DNA of 64,000 bases from Synechococcus sp. PCC 7502 (GCF_000317085.1 NC_019702.1:1766394-1830393); one strand, 5' to 3'. Shown: positions 1-9,118, numbered from the stretch's first letter. The notes: generated by a model from the sequence alone, not told the origin. Numbers and translations are program-made.

Positions 1-437
1 AATCCACCACAGTGTAAAAATTGCACTTTAGGATTTTCCTTGGCAATTTTCAGAATATGAGGGTCAAAATAGCCAAATGAGGTTGGGAAAAGTAGAGTAG
101 CTCCATTTTGGTTGATCATACTCAACATGGTTTCCTGAACTGTCGCAGTTTCAGGTACATTTGCTTCATCAACTGTTTTTATTCCCGGTAGTTTAGAAAT
201 CACGCCTTCCCCTTGGAAATGGGATTGATTATAACCAAAATCATCCTTAGGTCCCACAAAAATGAAACCTATAGTCAAATCGGGAGTTGTGCTAGCCGTG
301 GGAGTAGTAGTTGTCGACGGAGTCTCTGTGGAAGTACATCCAGTCCAAAGTTGAGAAGTAACGCCGAATGCTGTGGATGCCAAAATTCCACGAATTACCT
401 GACGACGAGGTATAAAAAAAGGCTCTTTATCTTTCAA
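1..437 (-). CDS. BMP-family (PnrA/Med-like) substrate-binding lipoprotein, C-terminus off window
   Basis: Partial gene; about 145 codons are visible and the C-terminus lies beyond the left edge. The reading frame opens at a TTG codon (437-435) with AGGAG eight bases upstream; no ATG is available in frame. The N-terminus carries a twin-arginine-like stretch (RRQVIRG, about residues 11-17), a hydrophobic segment and a lipobox-like LWTGC near residue 34, so it is probably an exported lipoprotein, possibly by Tat. A Ser/Thr/Pro linker follows, then TIGFIFVGPKDDFGYNQSH, which is typical of Basic Membrane Protein family binding proteins. Members with known ligands bind nucleosides; some bind other compounds. 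The gene follows the porin and purine permease on the same strand, which fits nucleoside uptake, but the ABC permease genes are not visible. Confidence 0.8.
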   Translation of the reverse strand, partial: MKDKEPFFIPRRQVIRGILASTAFGVTSQLWTGCTSTETPSTTTTPTASTTPDLTIGFIFVGPKDDFGYNQSHFQGEGVISKLPGIKTVDEANVPETATVQETMLSMINQNGATLLFPTSFGYFDPHILKIAKENPKVQFLHCGG

Positions 438-469
438 GGCTTTTGCTCCTATGGGTAGAGGTTATTTAA

Positions 470-513
470 GGGAAAAATAAAACACTAGGATTAAAAGAGT
501 ATCTAACCCTAGT
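470..513 (-). terminator. Rho-independent terminator after the porin gene
   Basis: On the minus strand a 10-bp stem (ACTAGGGTTA with TAATCCTAGT, one G-U pair) with a 10-base loop is followed by GTTTTATTTTT. It lies just after the porin stop codon at 527 and before the BMP lipoprotein start, so the two genes are probably not one simple transcript. Confidence 0.65.
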
Positions 514-526
514 AAATATTGCTTGT

Positions 527-2287
527 TTAGAAACCAAATTGCAGTCTTAAGTTAGCCACAGTAACCGTGGGATTTGTTGAGACATTATTTGGGTTGAAAA
601 TCACATAGACGGCGGGAACAATGGAAACATTTTTGAAGATGGGATAGAAATAGGAAAGTTCTAGGTCATACTGCGTAGCACCATTTCCTTGACCTGAGAC
701 TAAGAGGTCACGACCACTGGTAAAGTTAAAGGGCATCACAAAGGATATAGTTCCTTGCGCCCCTTCTTTAAAGAGATCAGGGAATGCCGTACCAACCTGA
801 AATGATTGGGTTGTTACATTACCGAATGAACCACCACTTAACTTATTGAGGTTTGTAAAGCTAATCCCGTAACGACCAAATAAGCCAAATCCTTTGGTAA
901 CTAACCAATCAAAGTTAGCCACAAACACATCAGACTGACCATTGCTAAGTCCAAGACCAGTACCACAAGCTGTTCCAGGTAATGATGGAGTTGCCCCAAC
1001 ACCACCGACACAACCAAATATATTCTGGAGGTTAGTACGGCTGTAGAGAAATCTGAGATTTACATCTTTAGTGGGCGCGTAATCAATTTCAGCAGTTAGA
1101 GCATTGGTGCCGCCAGTTAGACCTTCATTAGGGTTAGAGGCAGAGTTAAATAACGGAGTTGGTAAAAACTCATTGCTCTCAGCCAAATAAGCAAGTTTGA
1201 AGTCTAACTGCTTAGTCAAAGAAGTTAAAAAGACTGCCCCAGCACCACGTTTTGCATTAGTAAGTAGCGGACTGTTAATAGAGTTAAAGCTACTTGCTCC
1301 ATTGAGGAACAGGGTAAAGCGATTATTGTCAAAGTACTTATAGAAGTTAACTCTTGGACCTACAACTAAGCTGGAATTAGCAAAAATTGGGAATTGGTAA
1401 GAAAGTTCTCTTAAAACAAAGACATTTGGAGTTGCACCTGCGGTTTGGTCAGTGAATGGAGTTCCTGTGGAGTTATAAAAACCTGTTACAGGTCCACCAA
1501 GTCCTGCTATTCCAGGATCAACATAGCTGTTAATTGGAGAGTTACCATTACCTGCGGCTAACTGAGTAACTAATAAATCCTTACCAGTAAATGATGTCTT
1601 AAAGTCTAACCACACTAGTCCACTGAATGTGGTGTTAGAACCTTTGGTTGGTGTTTTTCCATCTGGTGCTAGAACTCCACTACCGCCTGTAGCTCCAGTC
1701 AAGTTAAAGAAGGCAAGAATTCCCAGCTTGGTAGTAGTAGAAAATTGTTGTGCTTCAAGGGTTTCCGTTTTAGCTTCTAAGTCAGTAACACGACCTTTAA
1801 GTGAGCTCAGCTCTGCTGCGAACTCAGTTTGGAGCTTTTGGAGAGTAGCTAAATCTTCTTTTCCGACTTTATCAGCTAATCCTGTAGATATAAGTTCATT
1901 GATTTTGTCTAAACAAGCATTTAAGCCAGCCGCAAACTCGTAACGACTGGTAGCACGACTACCACGGAATGTGCCATTAGGATAACCAGCAATACAACCG
2001 TATCTTTCTACTAAAGATTGTAATGCGGTAAATGCCCAATCGGTAGGTTGTACATCACTTAGTTGAGATACAGAAGTAACTTGAGCAGTAGTTTGTTCTG
2101 CTTTCCCTTCTTTCCCAAGTTCTTCCAATTTTGGTAAAACACTACTAGTATCAGTAGATTTACCACTAGTAACTAAAGTCTCAGCATTTACACGGTTGGC
2201 AAGACCACCGCCAGCAAGACATAACAAGGTAGCACAGGAAACACTCTTTAACAGAGTCACTCTCTTAAGGATATTTTTTTTCATCAC
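527..2287 (-). CDS. SLH-domain OprB-family outer-membrane porin (Som type)
   Basis: 586 residues. An N-terminal signal peptide (about 1-35, ending near ANRVNA) is followed by one SLH domain (about 91-150, with LSDVQPTDWAFTALQSLVER and YPNGTFRG), a coiled-coil segment (about 150-190), then a long beta-rich barrel domain ending in the aromatic C-terminal QFGF expected for an outer-membrane beta-barrel. This is the standard architecture of the major cyanobacterial porins: the SLH domain binds peptidoglycan-linked polysaccharide and the OprB barrel lets small solutes through the outer membrane. The start may be either of two adjacent ATG codons (2287 or 2284). Solute preference cannot be read from the sequence. 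It lies between a purine permease and a BMP lipoprotein gene, all on the minus strand. Confidence 0.93.
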   Translation of the reverse strand: MMKKNILKRVTLLKSVSCATLLCLAGGGLANRVNAETLVTSGKSTDTSSVLPKLEELGKEGKAEQTTAQVTSVSQLSDVQPTDWAFTALQSLVERYGCIAGYPNGTFRGSRATSRYEFAAGLNACLDKINELISTGLADKVGKEDLATLQKLQTEFAAELSSLKGRVTDLEAKTETLEAQQFSTTTKLGILAFFNLTGATGGSGVLAPDGKTPTKGSNTTFSGLVWLDFKTSFTGKDLLVTQLAAGNGNSPINSYVDPGIAGLGGPVTGFYNSTGTPFTDQTAGATPNVFVLRELSYQFPIFANSSLVVGPRVNFYKYFDNNRFTLFLNGASSFNSINSPLLTNAKRGAGAVFLTSLTKQLDFKLAYLAESNEFLPTPLFNSASNPNEGLTGGTNALTAEIDYAPTKDVNLRFLYSRTNLQNIFGCVGGVGATPSLPGTACGTGLGLSNGQSDVFVANFDWLVTKGFGLFGRYGISFTNLNKLSGGSFGNVTTQSFQVGTAFPDLFKEGAQGTISFVMPFNFTSGRDLLVSGQGNGATQYDLELSYFYPIFKNVSIVPAVYVIFNPNNVSTNPTVTVANLRLQFGF

Positions 2288-2700
2288 TTCACACCAGATA
2301 TTAGGCTGTATTAATTACGATATGTAAACTTTTAAGTCCTTCAACACTATCAAAATCAAACTTTCAATTAAGCCAAACCAATCTAGGCATAGCTCAAAAA
2401 CAATTTCAAGCTTTTCGACTAATAAATTAGCAGCTTAATTGTAAGAATTAATTTTTTTGAGATATGCTTAAAGTCTTTAAGTTTATGGGATCAATATATC
2501 CACTTTAAAATTGGTAGATTGTAATCTCAGATACATAAACCCAATTGAAGAAGGATAGATAAGCTTATGCAGAAAGAGTAAAAAAATTTCCCCTTTATAG
2601 AAAAACAAATTTCTCAGTTGCTTACTGAGCTTGCTGATTAGATAGCTTCAGTTGTTCTAACTTTACTAGCAAAAGTTGTTAAAAGTAGAGAAGATAAAAC
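2288..2700. other. 413-bp A/T-rich intergenic region upstream of the porin
   Basis: No convincing gene in either strand. It must contain the porin promoter (minus strand). A short perfect hairpin on the minus strand, CTCAGT (2629-2624) with ACTGAG (2618-2613) and then AAATTTGTTTTTC, lies about 70 bases after the permease stop codon and may be its terminator (weak call). Confidence 0.4.
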
Positions 2701-4131
2701 CTATCCAAAACGCATAGTCACAAATACGAATCTAGCCACAAAAATAAGAGCAAGAATCCAAGTTACTAAGGAAATCTCACTCGATCTGCCTCGAAATAAT
2801 TTCATAATAACGTAAAGGATAACGCCAACCGATAATCCTTCAGCAATTGAGAACCCAAAAGGAATAAAGAATAGGGTGGCAAATGTTGGTAGTGCCTCTG
2901 AAAAATCATCCCAACGCACATTACTAATACTTCCCATCATTAGAACACCTACGACCACGAGAGCAGGAGTTGTAGCAAACGCTGGAATTGCAGCAAAAAT
3001 TGGCGCAAAAGGTAAAGAAATTAAGAAAAGTATTGCCACTATAACAGATGTAAAACCCGTTCTACCCCCAACAGAAGTTCCTGCAGCTGACTCCACATAG
3101 GTTGTTACCGTAGATACCCCAAGAATGGAACCTGCAACTGCTGCTATAGAATCTGCCATTAAAGCTGAATTTGCTCGGGGTAGCTCTCCTCTTTCATTAA
3201 TAAAACCAGCCTGCTTGCTAACACCAGCCAAGGTGCCAACATTATCAAAAACATCTACAAACAAAAATACTAACATTGCTGCTAGAAAATCCAAAAAGTT
3301 GTTTGCATTAACTCCCCCCAAACCTACAAATGCCTGTCCAAATGTATGAACTGGCAAAACTGGAAAATCAATGAAACTAGTTGGAGGCTTTGCAATACCT
3401 AGTATCCAGCCTAAGATCGCAGTACCCAAAATTCCCCATAATACTGCGCCTTTGATACGTCTTGATACAAACAAAACCGTCATAATGATACCAAAGGCTG
3501 CTAAAAGGGTTGCAGGATGACGAAAGCTTCCAAATGCTGTTTTAGTTGCTTCGCTTACAACTATCAGTCCTGCTCCTCCTTCGTTTAAATTGCTACCTAG
3601 CCCAATATATGCCAAGAATAGTCCAATGCCAGCTATTGTGCCAGTTTTGATACAATCAGGTATAGCAGTAATTAGATGACGACGGATATCGGTTATTGTT
3701 AACAAGAAAAAGATTATTCCCTCTACAAACACGCAGCCGAGGGCAAGTCGCCAGTCAAGTTTAAGCCCTATGACTACTGAGAATGTAAAAAAGGCATTCA
3801 TACCCATGCCAGGAGCTAAAGCAAAAGGGTATTTGGCAAATAATGCCATTAATAATGTACCGATCGCTGCACTAACTGCGGTAGAAAATACTAGTTCCCC
3901 GAATAAATCCTTTGGTGTTTCTAGGAAAATAGCTTTAGACAAGATGAGCGGATTAACCACAAGGATATATGACATTGTCATAAAGGTGGTTAGCCCAGCT
4001 AGAATCTCCGTCTTGAATGTGGTGCGATACTCATCAAACTTAAAGAAATCAGCGATCGCCCCTTGCCAGCCTTCGTATTTTTTCCCCAACTGAGTTGAAT
4101 CTAAGTCAAACAGATCATCATCTAATTCCAT
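2701..4131 (-). CDS. AzgA/PbuG-type purine permease (NCS2/xanthine-uracil superfamily, COG2252)
   Basis: 476 residues, the usual length for this family, with about 12-14 hydrophobic segments. Family landmarks are present in order: the N-terminal KTEILAGLTTFMTMSYILVV with following NP, the substrate-binding region PGMGMNAFFTF (about 107-117), VDVFDNVGTLAGVSKQAGF in the middle, and STVTTYVESAAGTSVGGRTG further on. Characterised relatives (E. coli GhxP, AdeP; B. subtilis PbuG; Aspergillus AzgA) are proton symporters for guanine, hypoxanthine or adenine in the inner membrane. Exact substrate is not decidable here. No strong Shine-Dalgarno sequence precedes the ATG. Downstream on the same strand are a porin and a BMP lipoprotein, consistent with purine/nucleoside salvage. 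Confidence 0.9.
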   Translation of the reverse strand: MELDDDLFDLDSTQLGKKYEGWQGAIADFFKFDEYRTTFKTEILAGLTTFMTMSYILVVNPLILSKAIFLETPKDLFGELVFSTAVSAAIGTLLMALFAKYPFALAPGMGMNAFFTFSVVIGLKLDWRLALGCVFVEGIIFFLLTITDIRRHLITAIPDCIKTGTIAGIGLFLAYIGLGSNLNEGGAGLIVVSEATKTAFGSFRHPATLLAAFGIIMTVLFVSRRIKGAVLWGILGTAILGWILGIAKPPTSFIDFPVLPVHTFGQAFVGLGGVNANNFLDFLAAMLVFLFVDVFDNVGTLAGVSKQAGFINERGELPRANSALMADSIAAVAGSILGVSTVTTYVESAAGTSVGGRTGFTSVIVAILFLISLPFAPIFAAIPAFATTPALVVVGVLMMGSISNVRWDDFSEALPTFATLFFIPFGFSIAEGLSVGVILYVIMKLFRGRSSEISLVTWILALIFVARFVFVTMRFG

Positions 4132-4210
4132 AGGGCATCCATTCGTAAACTTCCTAATGGGGTGGAAGATAACTTATAAATTTCCTAGAATTAGTGCTTT
4201 TCACTACTTA

Positions 4211-4570
4211 TCAAACTTGATTGTATGATTCAAGCCAAAGACGCATTTCCGAATCAGAATCGGCATAAACCGATTGACCAGATTTTGGATCATAGGCATG
4301 CCACCACTTGTTTCCATCTGTGTCCAATATTTGTTTAACCTGTAGTCCTGTTTTAGGGACAAAATTATCGATAAAGCTATTTTTTAAAGTGTTCAGCCAA
4401 TTAATCGTTACATCTATGAATGATGGGAATGCTTTTGGAGAATCAGAGCTTGTGTTAGACCTAATGGATATAGGACTAATTCCCTTTCTTTCTGTCTCTA
4501 GGACTTGGACAAGTTGATAATTTTGTTCTAGCTTGGCAACTTTAATGCGGTGTTCTAAAGATGCCATCAT
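4211..4570 (-). CDS. Conserved cyanobacterial protein of unknown function
   Basis: The frame is open back to an ATG at 4669 (152 codons), but the first 33 residues (hydrophobic, Cys-containing) do not look like the rest; the paired ATGs at 4570/4567, giving about 119 residues, start with a helix (MASLEHRIKVAKLEQNYQLV) and are the more likely start. No clear ribosome-binding site decides this. The C-terminal part contains GNKWWHAYDPKSGQSVYADS followed by an acidic-aromatic tail, a pattern I recognise from small hypothetical proteins of cyanobacteria. Soluble, no catalytic motif seen. It is divergent from the ABM-domain gene at 4700. Function unknown. Confidence 0.6.
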   Translation of the reverse strand: MMASLEHRIKVAKLEQNYQLVQVLETERKGISPISIRSNTSSDSPKAFPSFIDVTINWLNTLKNSFIDNFVPKTGLQVKQILDTDGNKWWHAYDPKSGQSVYADSDSEMRLWLESYNQV

Positions 4571-4699
4571 ATTTAATTGATGAGTATTAAGTACATAGGT
4601 ACAACTCAATGGAAGTAATTTAGACATAACTGATACTAGAAATAAACTGCATATGTCTATATTATACAAAATTTCTGTATTAATTGCTACAAAATCATC

Positions 4700-5302
4700 A
4701 TGAATGAATTTTCTTTAAATAATGAATCGATCACGCCAATTACTCTAGTTATCTCAGAGGTTATTGATCCAAATTGCATTGATGAGTATGAAGCATGGAC
4801 AAAAGGCATTAATCAGGCGGCGCAGAAATTTGCTGGTTTTTTGGGGGTAGAAGTGATCAGCCCTAGAAATGATGAATATCCTGAATATGTGGTCATTGTT
4901 AAGTTTGATCATTACCAAAATTTTCGGACTTGGATGACTTCACGGATTTATCAGGAGTGGCTAGAAAAATCTCGGGGCTTAGTTGCGACTAGATCATTAC
5001 AACAGCTACCCAATGGCATAGAAATGTGGTTCTCTCTTCCTAAGAATAATGGGGCTGAATACAAAGAGCCACCGTATTACAAGAAGGTGATTTTGGGTGT
5101 GTTAGCGGTATATCCATTGATTGTATTAGCGAATATTGTCTTGAATCCTTTTTTACAAAACCTCAATTCATCCCTAAGCCTATTAATTTCAGTTACTTTT
5201 GTTTCAGCATTATTGACCTATCCCGTTATGCCCAAATTAACGGAATTACTGCGCTTTTGGCTCTATCCATCCTTACCACGACGCAGATATACCAAAAGAT
5301 AG
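4700..5302 (+). CDS. Antibiotic biosynthesis monooxygenase (ABM)-domain protein with C-terminal membrane anchor
   Basis: 200 residues. Residues about 14-105 form a ferredoxin-like ABM fold (PITLVISEVIDPNCIDEYEA, then GFLGVEVISP and EYVVIVKFDHYQNFRTWM), resembling the COG3224-type proteins. Two hydrophobic helices follow (about 126-150 and 155-175), then a basic tail (PRRRYTKR). ABM domains occur in heme-degrading enzymes, quinol monooxygenases and many uncharacterised proteins; the substrate is unknown. The predicted topology puts the ABM domain and basic tail in the cytoplasm. The gene is convergent with the TPR-GT41 gene, with only six bases between the stop codons. Confidence 0.75.
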   Translation: MNEFSLNNESITPITLVISEVIDPNCIDEYEAWTKGINQAAQKFAGFLGVEVISPRNDEYPEYVVIVKFDHYQNFRTWMTSRIYQEWLEKSRGLVATRSLQQLPNGIEMWFSLPKNNGAEYKEPPYYKKVILGVLAVYPLIVLANIVLNPFLQNLNSSLSLLISVTFVSALLTYPVMPKLTELLRFWLYPSLPRRRYTKR

Positions 5303-5308
5303 GAAAAG

Positions 5309-7630
5309 TTAGGCTTCACCACTTACATAACTATGAGGATTTTTCCAGAATTTTTCTAATGCCTTAATGCAAACTTGATCGTTATAGAGGCGATCGCTAT
5401 TATTTTTAATCTTTTCCACAATACTGGCACGCCAAGGGTGATCCAATCCCAACTTTACGGCAATGTCTATATACTCAGACTCACTAGAGGCTATGGTTTC
5501 TGTAACTTCTAACATTTGCAGCATGGCATAGCTGTGGCGACCGCGCATAAATTGAGTAGGCAGAGTGACAACGGGTAAATTACAAGAGATAGCTTCTAGG
5601 GTAGTATTGCCCCCAGACCAGTCAATGGTATCTAAAAAAATGTCAGCAATACGATTTAAGCTGAGGTATTCATCCCGATTGAGGCGGGGCATGATCAGAC
5701 AATGTTCCTCACTATTCTGATTTTGCCGGGCAAAGGCTATGTCCAACCGTTGCTTAAATTGTCGGGTCACATAGTCGCCGTTATTACTATAGATAAATGC
5801 AAATTTTGCCTTGGGTACTCGTTTAGCGATCGCCGCAAAAATATAATCGTACTTGGGCAGATATTTATATAGGGACTGACAGCACAGATAAACTATGGCA
5901 TCTTCGGAAATTTGAAATTGCGATCGCTCCAGTAGATACTGGGGAGATTCGGGTCGGGCATAGGCAATACTAAGATTGGGCAAACGAATTAATTGCTCTC
6001 GATAATGTGCCTCTGCTCCCTCTGGTTCCATTAAATCGCTAGACAAAAAGTAATCGATCGTGGGTAGTCCAGAGGTGACTGGATGTCCCCAAGCCAAACA
6101 CTGCACAGGAGCTAATCGTAAAGCTGCTACTTGAGTAGTTTCAGGGTGCATTCCAATATCGGTAAACACCAAAATATCCAGTTGATCTTGGGCAATTTGG
6201 TCAATTACAGTATCAAGGCGAGGTAGGTGGTAAATAAAATCACTGACGGCAGCAAAAGCATCGGTTGCAGGCGTAGGTAGCTTACCCGTGTAATAACAAT
6301 AAATTTCAAATTGCTGGTGATCGCAGGATTGGAGCCATCCTAAAAATAATTTACCAACGGTATGATTCCGAAAATAGTTGGAAATAAAGCCTAAGCGAAT
6401 TTTGGTAGATTTAGGTCGATTAGGATTAATTTGGGCATACTGGGGATAGGCTGCGATCATAATTCGATGCACTAGGTCGCCATACTGAGTTTGCAACTCC
6501 AGATCGTTTTGGGCTTGGTAGGCAAGGTAGAAATTAGTGGAATTTTGGATAGCTTTGACTGCCTCACTAATTTGGATGGGAGTATCTAGGGGAACGCTTT
6601 TAATCAACTGATTTAATCCCTCAATGAATCGAGTACGCCATTGGCTAACTTGGGCTGTGGTTTCATAGATAATCGGTAGCAGTAGCCAAATTTTTAACCG
6701 AGCTTCTAAACAATCTGGTTTATACATCAATGCGGTTTGAAAGGTGGCGATCGCCTCTGGGATTTTATTTTGATCCTTGAGTAAAGTACCTAGGGTAATA
6801 TACCAATCAGCACGGTCATGTTTAATTAGTAGTGCCTGACGATAGGAAAACTCTGCCTCTTCAGCCCTTGCTCTAACCGTATAGGCATTGCCGAGATTAT
6901 AGTAAGCCTCCGCAAAATCTGCTTTAAGTTCAATTGCTTTGTGATAAACCACGATCGCCCGATCAAAGTCATAATTTGCCTGTAGAGCATTACCTAGATC
7001 GTTATAAATCTCTGCGGATTGCGGCGACAGTTCCAGAGCTTTCATGTAAATATCCAAAGCCTCTAAAATCAGTCCCGACTCTTGGAGCGCATTCCCAAGA
7101 CTATGCAGAGCTTGGAGATAGTTGGGATTAATTGCCAATGCTTGACGATAGGCGGCGATCGCCTTAGTAGTATCACCTTGAGCTTTTAATAAGAAACCAA
7201 GATTATGATGTGCCTGGGCTAAATTTGGGATTAAATCTATTGCCCGTTGATAGTGAGAGATTGCCTGCTCCAGATTACCCTGAGCTTGCAAGGCATTACC
7301 GAGGTTATAGTGGGTTTTGCCATTATGGGGTTGAAGTTTTAGGGCTTTTTGGAAACTAGCGATCGCCTCTGTAAACTTACCTGATAATCGATATGCTTCC
7401 CCTAAATTGCCGTAGAAATCTGGATTGCGGGGATTAAGCTTGATTGCAGTTTCAATATAGGCGATCGCTACGTCATAGTTACCAACTTGGTGGGCAAGAA
7501 CTCCAAGTAAATGATTGGCATCAATGTGGTGCGGTTGCTGAATCAAAATCTGACGATACAGTCGCTCCGCTTCAGCTAAATCTCCCGCCTGATGATACTT
7601 AAATGCTAATTCAATGGAAAGTGTTGGCAT
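5309..7630 (-). CDS. TPR repeat protein with GT41 (OGT/SPINDLY-like) glycosyltransferase domain
   Basis: 773 residues. Residues about 5-310 are eight to nine consecutive 34-residue TPR units, recognisable by recurring YYNLGNA/IYNDLGNAL, A-L-x-P and Y-x-x-A-L-x-L-x-P patterns. The C-terminal half (about 400-765) matches the bacterial O-GlcNAc transferase/SPINDLY-like family: KIRLGFISNYFRNHTVGKLF, DILVFTDIGMHPETTQVA, LAPVQCLAWGHPVTSG, and a UDP-sugar-binding region DTIDWSGGNTTLEAISCNLP with TLPTQFMRGRHSYAML. Such proteins are thought to transfer a sugar to protein Ser/Thr residues or to glycans; the acceptor is unknown. Cytoplasmic, no signal peptide. The upstream ferredoxin gene is divergent. 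Confidence 0.88.
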   Translation of the reverse strand: MPTLSIELAFKYHQAGDLAEAERLYRQILIQQPHHIDANHLLGVLAHQVGNYDVAIAYIETAIKLNPRNPDFYGNLGEAYRLSGKFTEAIASFQKALKLQPHNGKTHYNLGNALQAQGNLEQAISHYQRAIDLIPNLAQAHHNLGFLLKAQGDTTKAIAAYRQALAINPNYLQALHSLGNALQESGLILEALDIYMKALELSPQSAEIYNDLGNALQANYDFDRAIVVYHKAIELKADFAEAYYNLGNAYTVRARAEEAEFSYRQALLIKHDRADWYITLGTLLKDQNKIPEAIATFQTALMYKPDCLEARLKIWLLLPIIYETTAQVSQWRTRFIEGLNQLIKSVPLDTPIQISEAVKAIQNSTNFYLAYQAQNDLELQTQYGDLVHRIMIAAYPQYAQINPNRPKSTKIRLGFISNYFRNHTVGKLFLGWLQSCDHQQFEIYCYYTGKLPTPATDAFAAVSDFIYHLPRLDTVIDQIAQDQLDILVFTDIGMHPETTQVAALRLAPVQCLAWGHPVTSGLPTIDYFLSSDLMEPEGAEAHYREQLIRLPNLSIAYARPESPQYLLERSQFQISEDAIVYLCCQSLYKYLPKYDYIFAAIAKRVPKAKFAFIYSNNGDYVTRQFKQRLDIAFARQNQNSEEHCLIMPRLNRDEYLSLNRIADIFLDTIDWSGGNTTLEAISCNLPVVTLPTQFMRGRHSYAMLQMLEVTETIASSESEYIDIAVKLGLDHPWRASIVEKIKNNSDRLYNDQVCIKALEKFWKNPHSYVSGEA

Positions 7631-7760
7631 AACCTAAGTAGCTTAAATAAATGAACTTAAATAAATGTATAGCTAAACACCATTACCTCCCAATCTGGCT
7701 CACAATAACAAACATAAAAAACTACATTATTCACCTAAATTTACCGAGTTAACTAAAAAT

Positions 7761-8075
7761 ATGGCAATTTATAAAGTTAGACTGATTGACGAAGCCGATG
7801 GACTAGATGAAACTATTGAAGTGGATGAAGATGAATTTATTCTTGATGTGGCAGAAGCAGAAAATATTAAGTTACCCTTTAGTTGTCGGGCGGGAACCTG
7901 CTCAACCTGCACAGGTAGGTTATTAGAAGGGGATATTAAAGAATCTGGCGGTAATCCCGATATGTTTTTTAATAAGGCACAACGGGAGGCAGGATTTAGA
8001 CTTTTATGTATTGGCTGTCCCACTTCTGACTGTACAGTATTGATTCATCAAGAACCTAATATTTCTAAATTTTAG
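7761..8075 (+). CDS. Plant-type [2Fe-2S] ferredoxin
   Basis: 104 residues. The cluster-binding pattern is FSCRAGTCSTCTG (C-x4-C-x2-C) followed by the fourth Cys in FRLLCIGCP, 32 residues after the third (29 is usual in photosynthetic PetF). The N-terminus (YKVRLIDEADGLDETIEVDE) and acidic composition are typical. Because of the longer spacing, the extra C-terminal cysteines (CIGCPTSDC) and the extended tail, this is likely one of the alternative ferredoxins of cyanobacteria rather than the main photosystem I acceptor. Soluble one-electron carrier. Encoded alone; the TPR-GT41 gene is divergent. Confidence 0.92.
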   Translation: MAIYKVRLIDEADGLDETIEVDEDEFILDVAEAENIKLPFSCRAGTCSTCTGRLLEGDIKESGGNPDMFFNKAQREAGFRLLCIGCPTSDCTVLIHQEPNISKF

Positions 8076-8229
8076 GAGTATTAATTATCCAATATGCAGT
8101 CTGATCGCTTCACAATTATTTGTCCTGGCAATCGCCAATAACTTCTCGGAACTAAACAACTAAGCGAACCATTTTCGAGTGCTTAATTTCGGCTAGAAAC
8201 GGACAACCTTAACGGGCATATTGCTGTTG

Positions 8230-8317
8230 GCATAACGGCATCGCATCAGCGGACGGCGATGCATGATAGAGATGATGATTACATGATGCCCCGTTCCGCT
8301 GCATGCAGTAGTTAGAC
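8230..8317 (-). other. attC-like recombination site (integron cassette end)
   Basis: Read on the minus strand: GTCTAAC (R''-like, fits RYYYAAC), 4-base spacer, GCATGCAGCGGA (L''-like), about 41 bases, TCCGCTGATGC (L'-like), 6-base spacer, GTTATGC (R'-like). The L boxes are complementary except for one extra unpaired G in GCAT(G)CAGCGGA, which is the extrahelical-base hallmark of attC sites. The right box fits GTTRRRY imperfectly. Total 88 bp, within the usual attC size range. No integrase gene is in the window. On the minus strand a GTTAGAC (10165-10159) lies before the C-protein gene and could be the preceding cassette junction. Confidence 0.55.
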
Positions 8318-8366
8318 ACACGGCTTAGACAAAATGCTTCCTTAGCGCCAGTTTCGTAAAATATGC

Positions 8367-8403
8367 TTGACATTTGCTTATTAATAATTAATACTATAGT
8401 ATT
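8367..8403 (+). promoter_or_regulatory. Methylase promoter with 14-bp palindrome over the -10 region
   Basis: TTGACA (8367-8372) and TACTAT (8392-8397) are separated by 19 bp, 20-55 bases upstream of the methylase ATG. The -10 element lies inside a perfect palindrome AATACTATAGTATT (8390-8403). The half AATACTAT recurs in the C-protein gene's upstream region (minus strand, as GAATACTATTGTC), so the palindrome may be a C-protein binding site on the methylase promoter. Confidence 0.5.
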
Positions 8404-8422
8404 CAAAATTTCTGGGTGACTG

Positions 8423-9118
8423 ATGTTCTACTACTACGGAAGAAAAAAACAAATAGCAAAACATTATCCCTCTCCCAACTTTGACAGGATTATAGAGCCG
8501 TTTGCAGGATCAGCCGCCTATTCACTATATGGGGAGAAATGGAAAAAGGAAGTTATTTTAATTGAGAGAGATGAGCGAGTTTCTGGAATCTGGGAATGGT
8601 TGATTAATGAGGCAACACCATCAAAAATCAAAAATTTGCCCGACTTAAGTATTGGTGAAAAAAGTTCTGAATTTCTTCACATTATTCATGCTGCTACAAA
8701 AATGGCTTTTCACTACAAGACCATTAAAGTAACTCCTGTTTTAGCAAGAAACTGGGAGATCAGTAAACGATATATGTCAGAGAATATATATAAGGTTAAG
8801 CATTGGAAAATTATTAACGGAGATTACACATTAGCACCTGAACTAGAAGCAACTTGGTTTATTGACCCACCTTACAAAGAAGATGCTGGCAGAGGTTATC
8901 GATACGGTAGCAAACTCATTGATTACAAAAAATTGGCAGAGTGGGCAAAGGAGAGGAGAGGAGAAGTCATATTTTGCGAGGGGCATTGCGGTGACTATTT
9001 GCCATTCACTCCTCTACTAGAATTAAAGGGTGTGGCAGGTAAAACCAACAAAGAAGTCATTTATTATCAATCTGAGAGATCAAACAAACAGCTTGAGCTT
9101 CTTCAACTTTCTTTTTGA
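8423..9118 (+). CDS. D12-class DNA adenine methyltransferase of a type II R-M system
   Basis: 231 residues. AdoMet-binding motif I is IIEPFAGSAAYSLYG (about 23-37) and the catalytic motif IV is WFIDPPYKEDAGRGY (about 150-164); this order and the DPPY tetrad are typical of D12/Dam-like N6-adenine methylases, though N4-cytosine activity cannot be excluded. It protects host DNA from the endonuclease encoded opposite; the two genes are convergent and overlap by 16 bp (9103-9118). HIP1 octamers are absent from the whole methylase-endonuclease-C region, unlike the neighbouring core genes, which supports acquisition by transfer. A strong-looking promoter precedes it. Confidence 0.9.
   Translation: MFYYYGRKKQIAKHYPSPNFDRIIEPFAGSAAYSLYGEKWKKEVILIERDERVSGIWEWLINEATPSKIKNLPDLSIGEKSSEFLHIIHAATKMAFHYKTIKVTPVLARNWEISKRYMSENIYKVKHWKIINGDYTLAPELEATWFIDPPYKEDAGRGYRYGSKLIDYKKLAEWAKERRGEVIFCEGHCGDYLPFTPLLELKGVAGKTNKEVIYYQSERSNKQLELLQLSF

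Larger units (their letters stand above)
8076..8422. other. Intergenic region with attC-like hairpin and methylase promoter
   Basis: 347 bp between the ferredoxin and the methylase. It has no credible gene (a 65-codon minus-strand frame here overlaps the hairpin). It holds the attC-like structure (8230-8317) and the probable methylase promoter (8367-8403), both described separately. The hairpin part is clearly richer in G+C than its flanks. Confidence 0.6.

Noticed and set aside
8209-8406. 65-codon minus-strand open frame between ferredoxin and methylase
   Set aside because: It coincides with the attC-like hairpin, shows no protein family features and has no ribosome-binding site.
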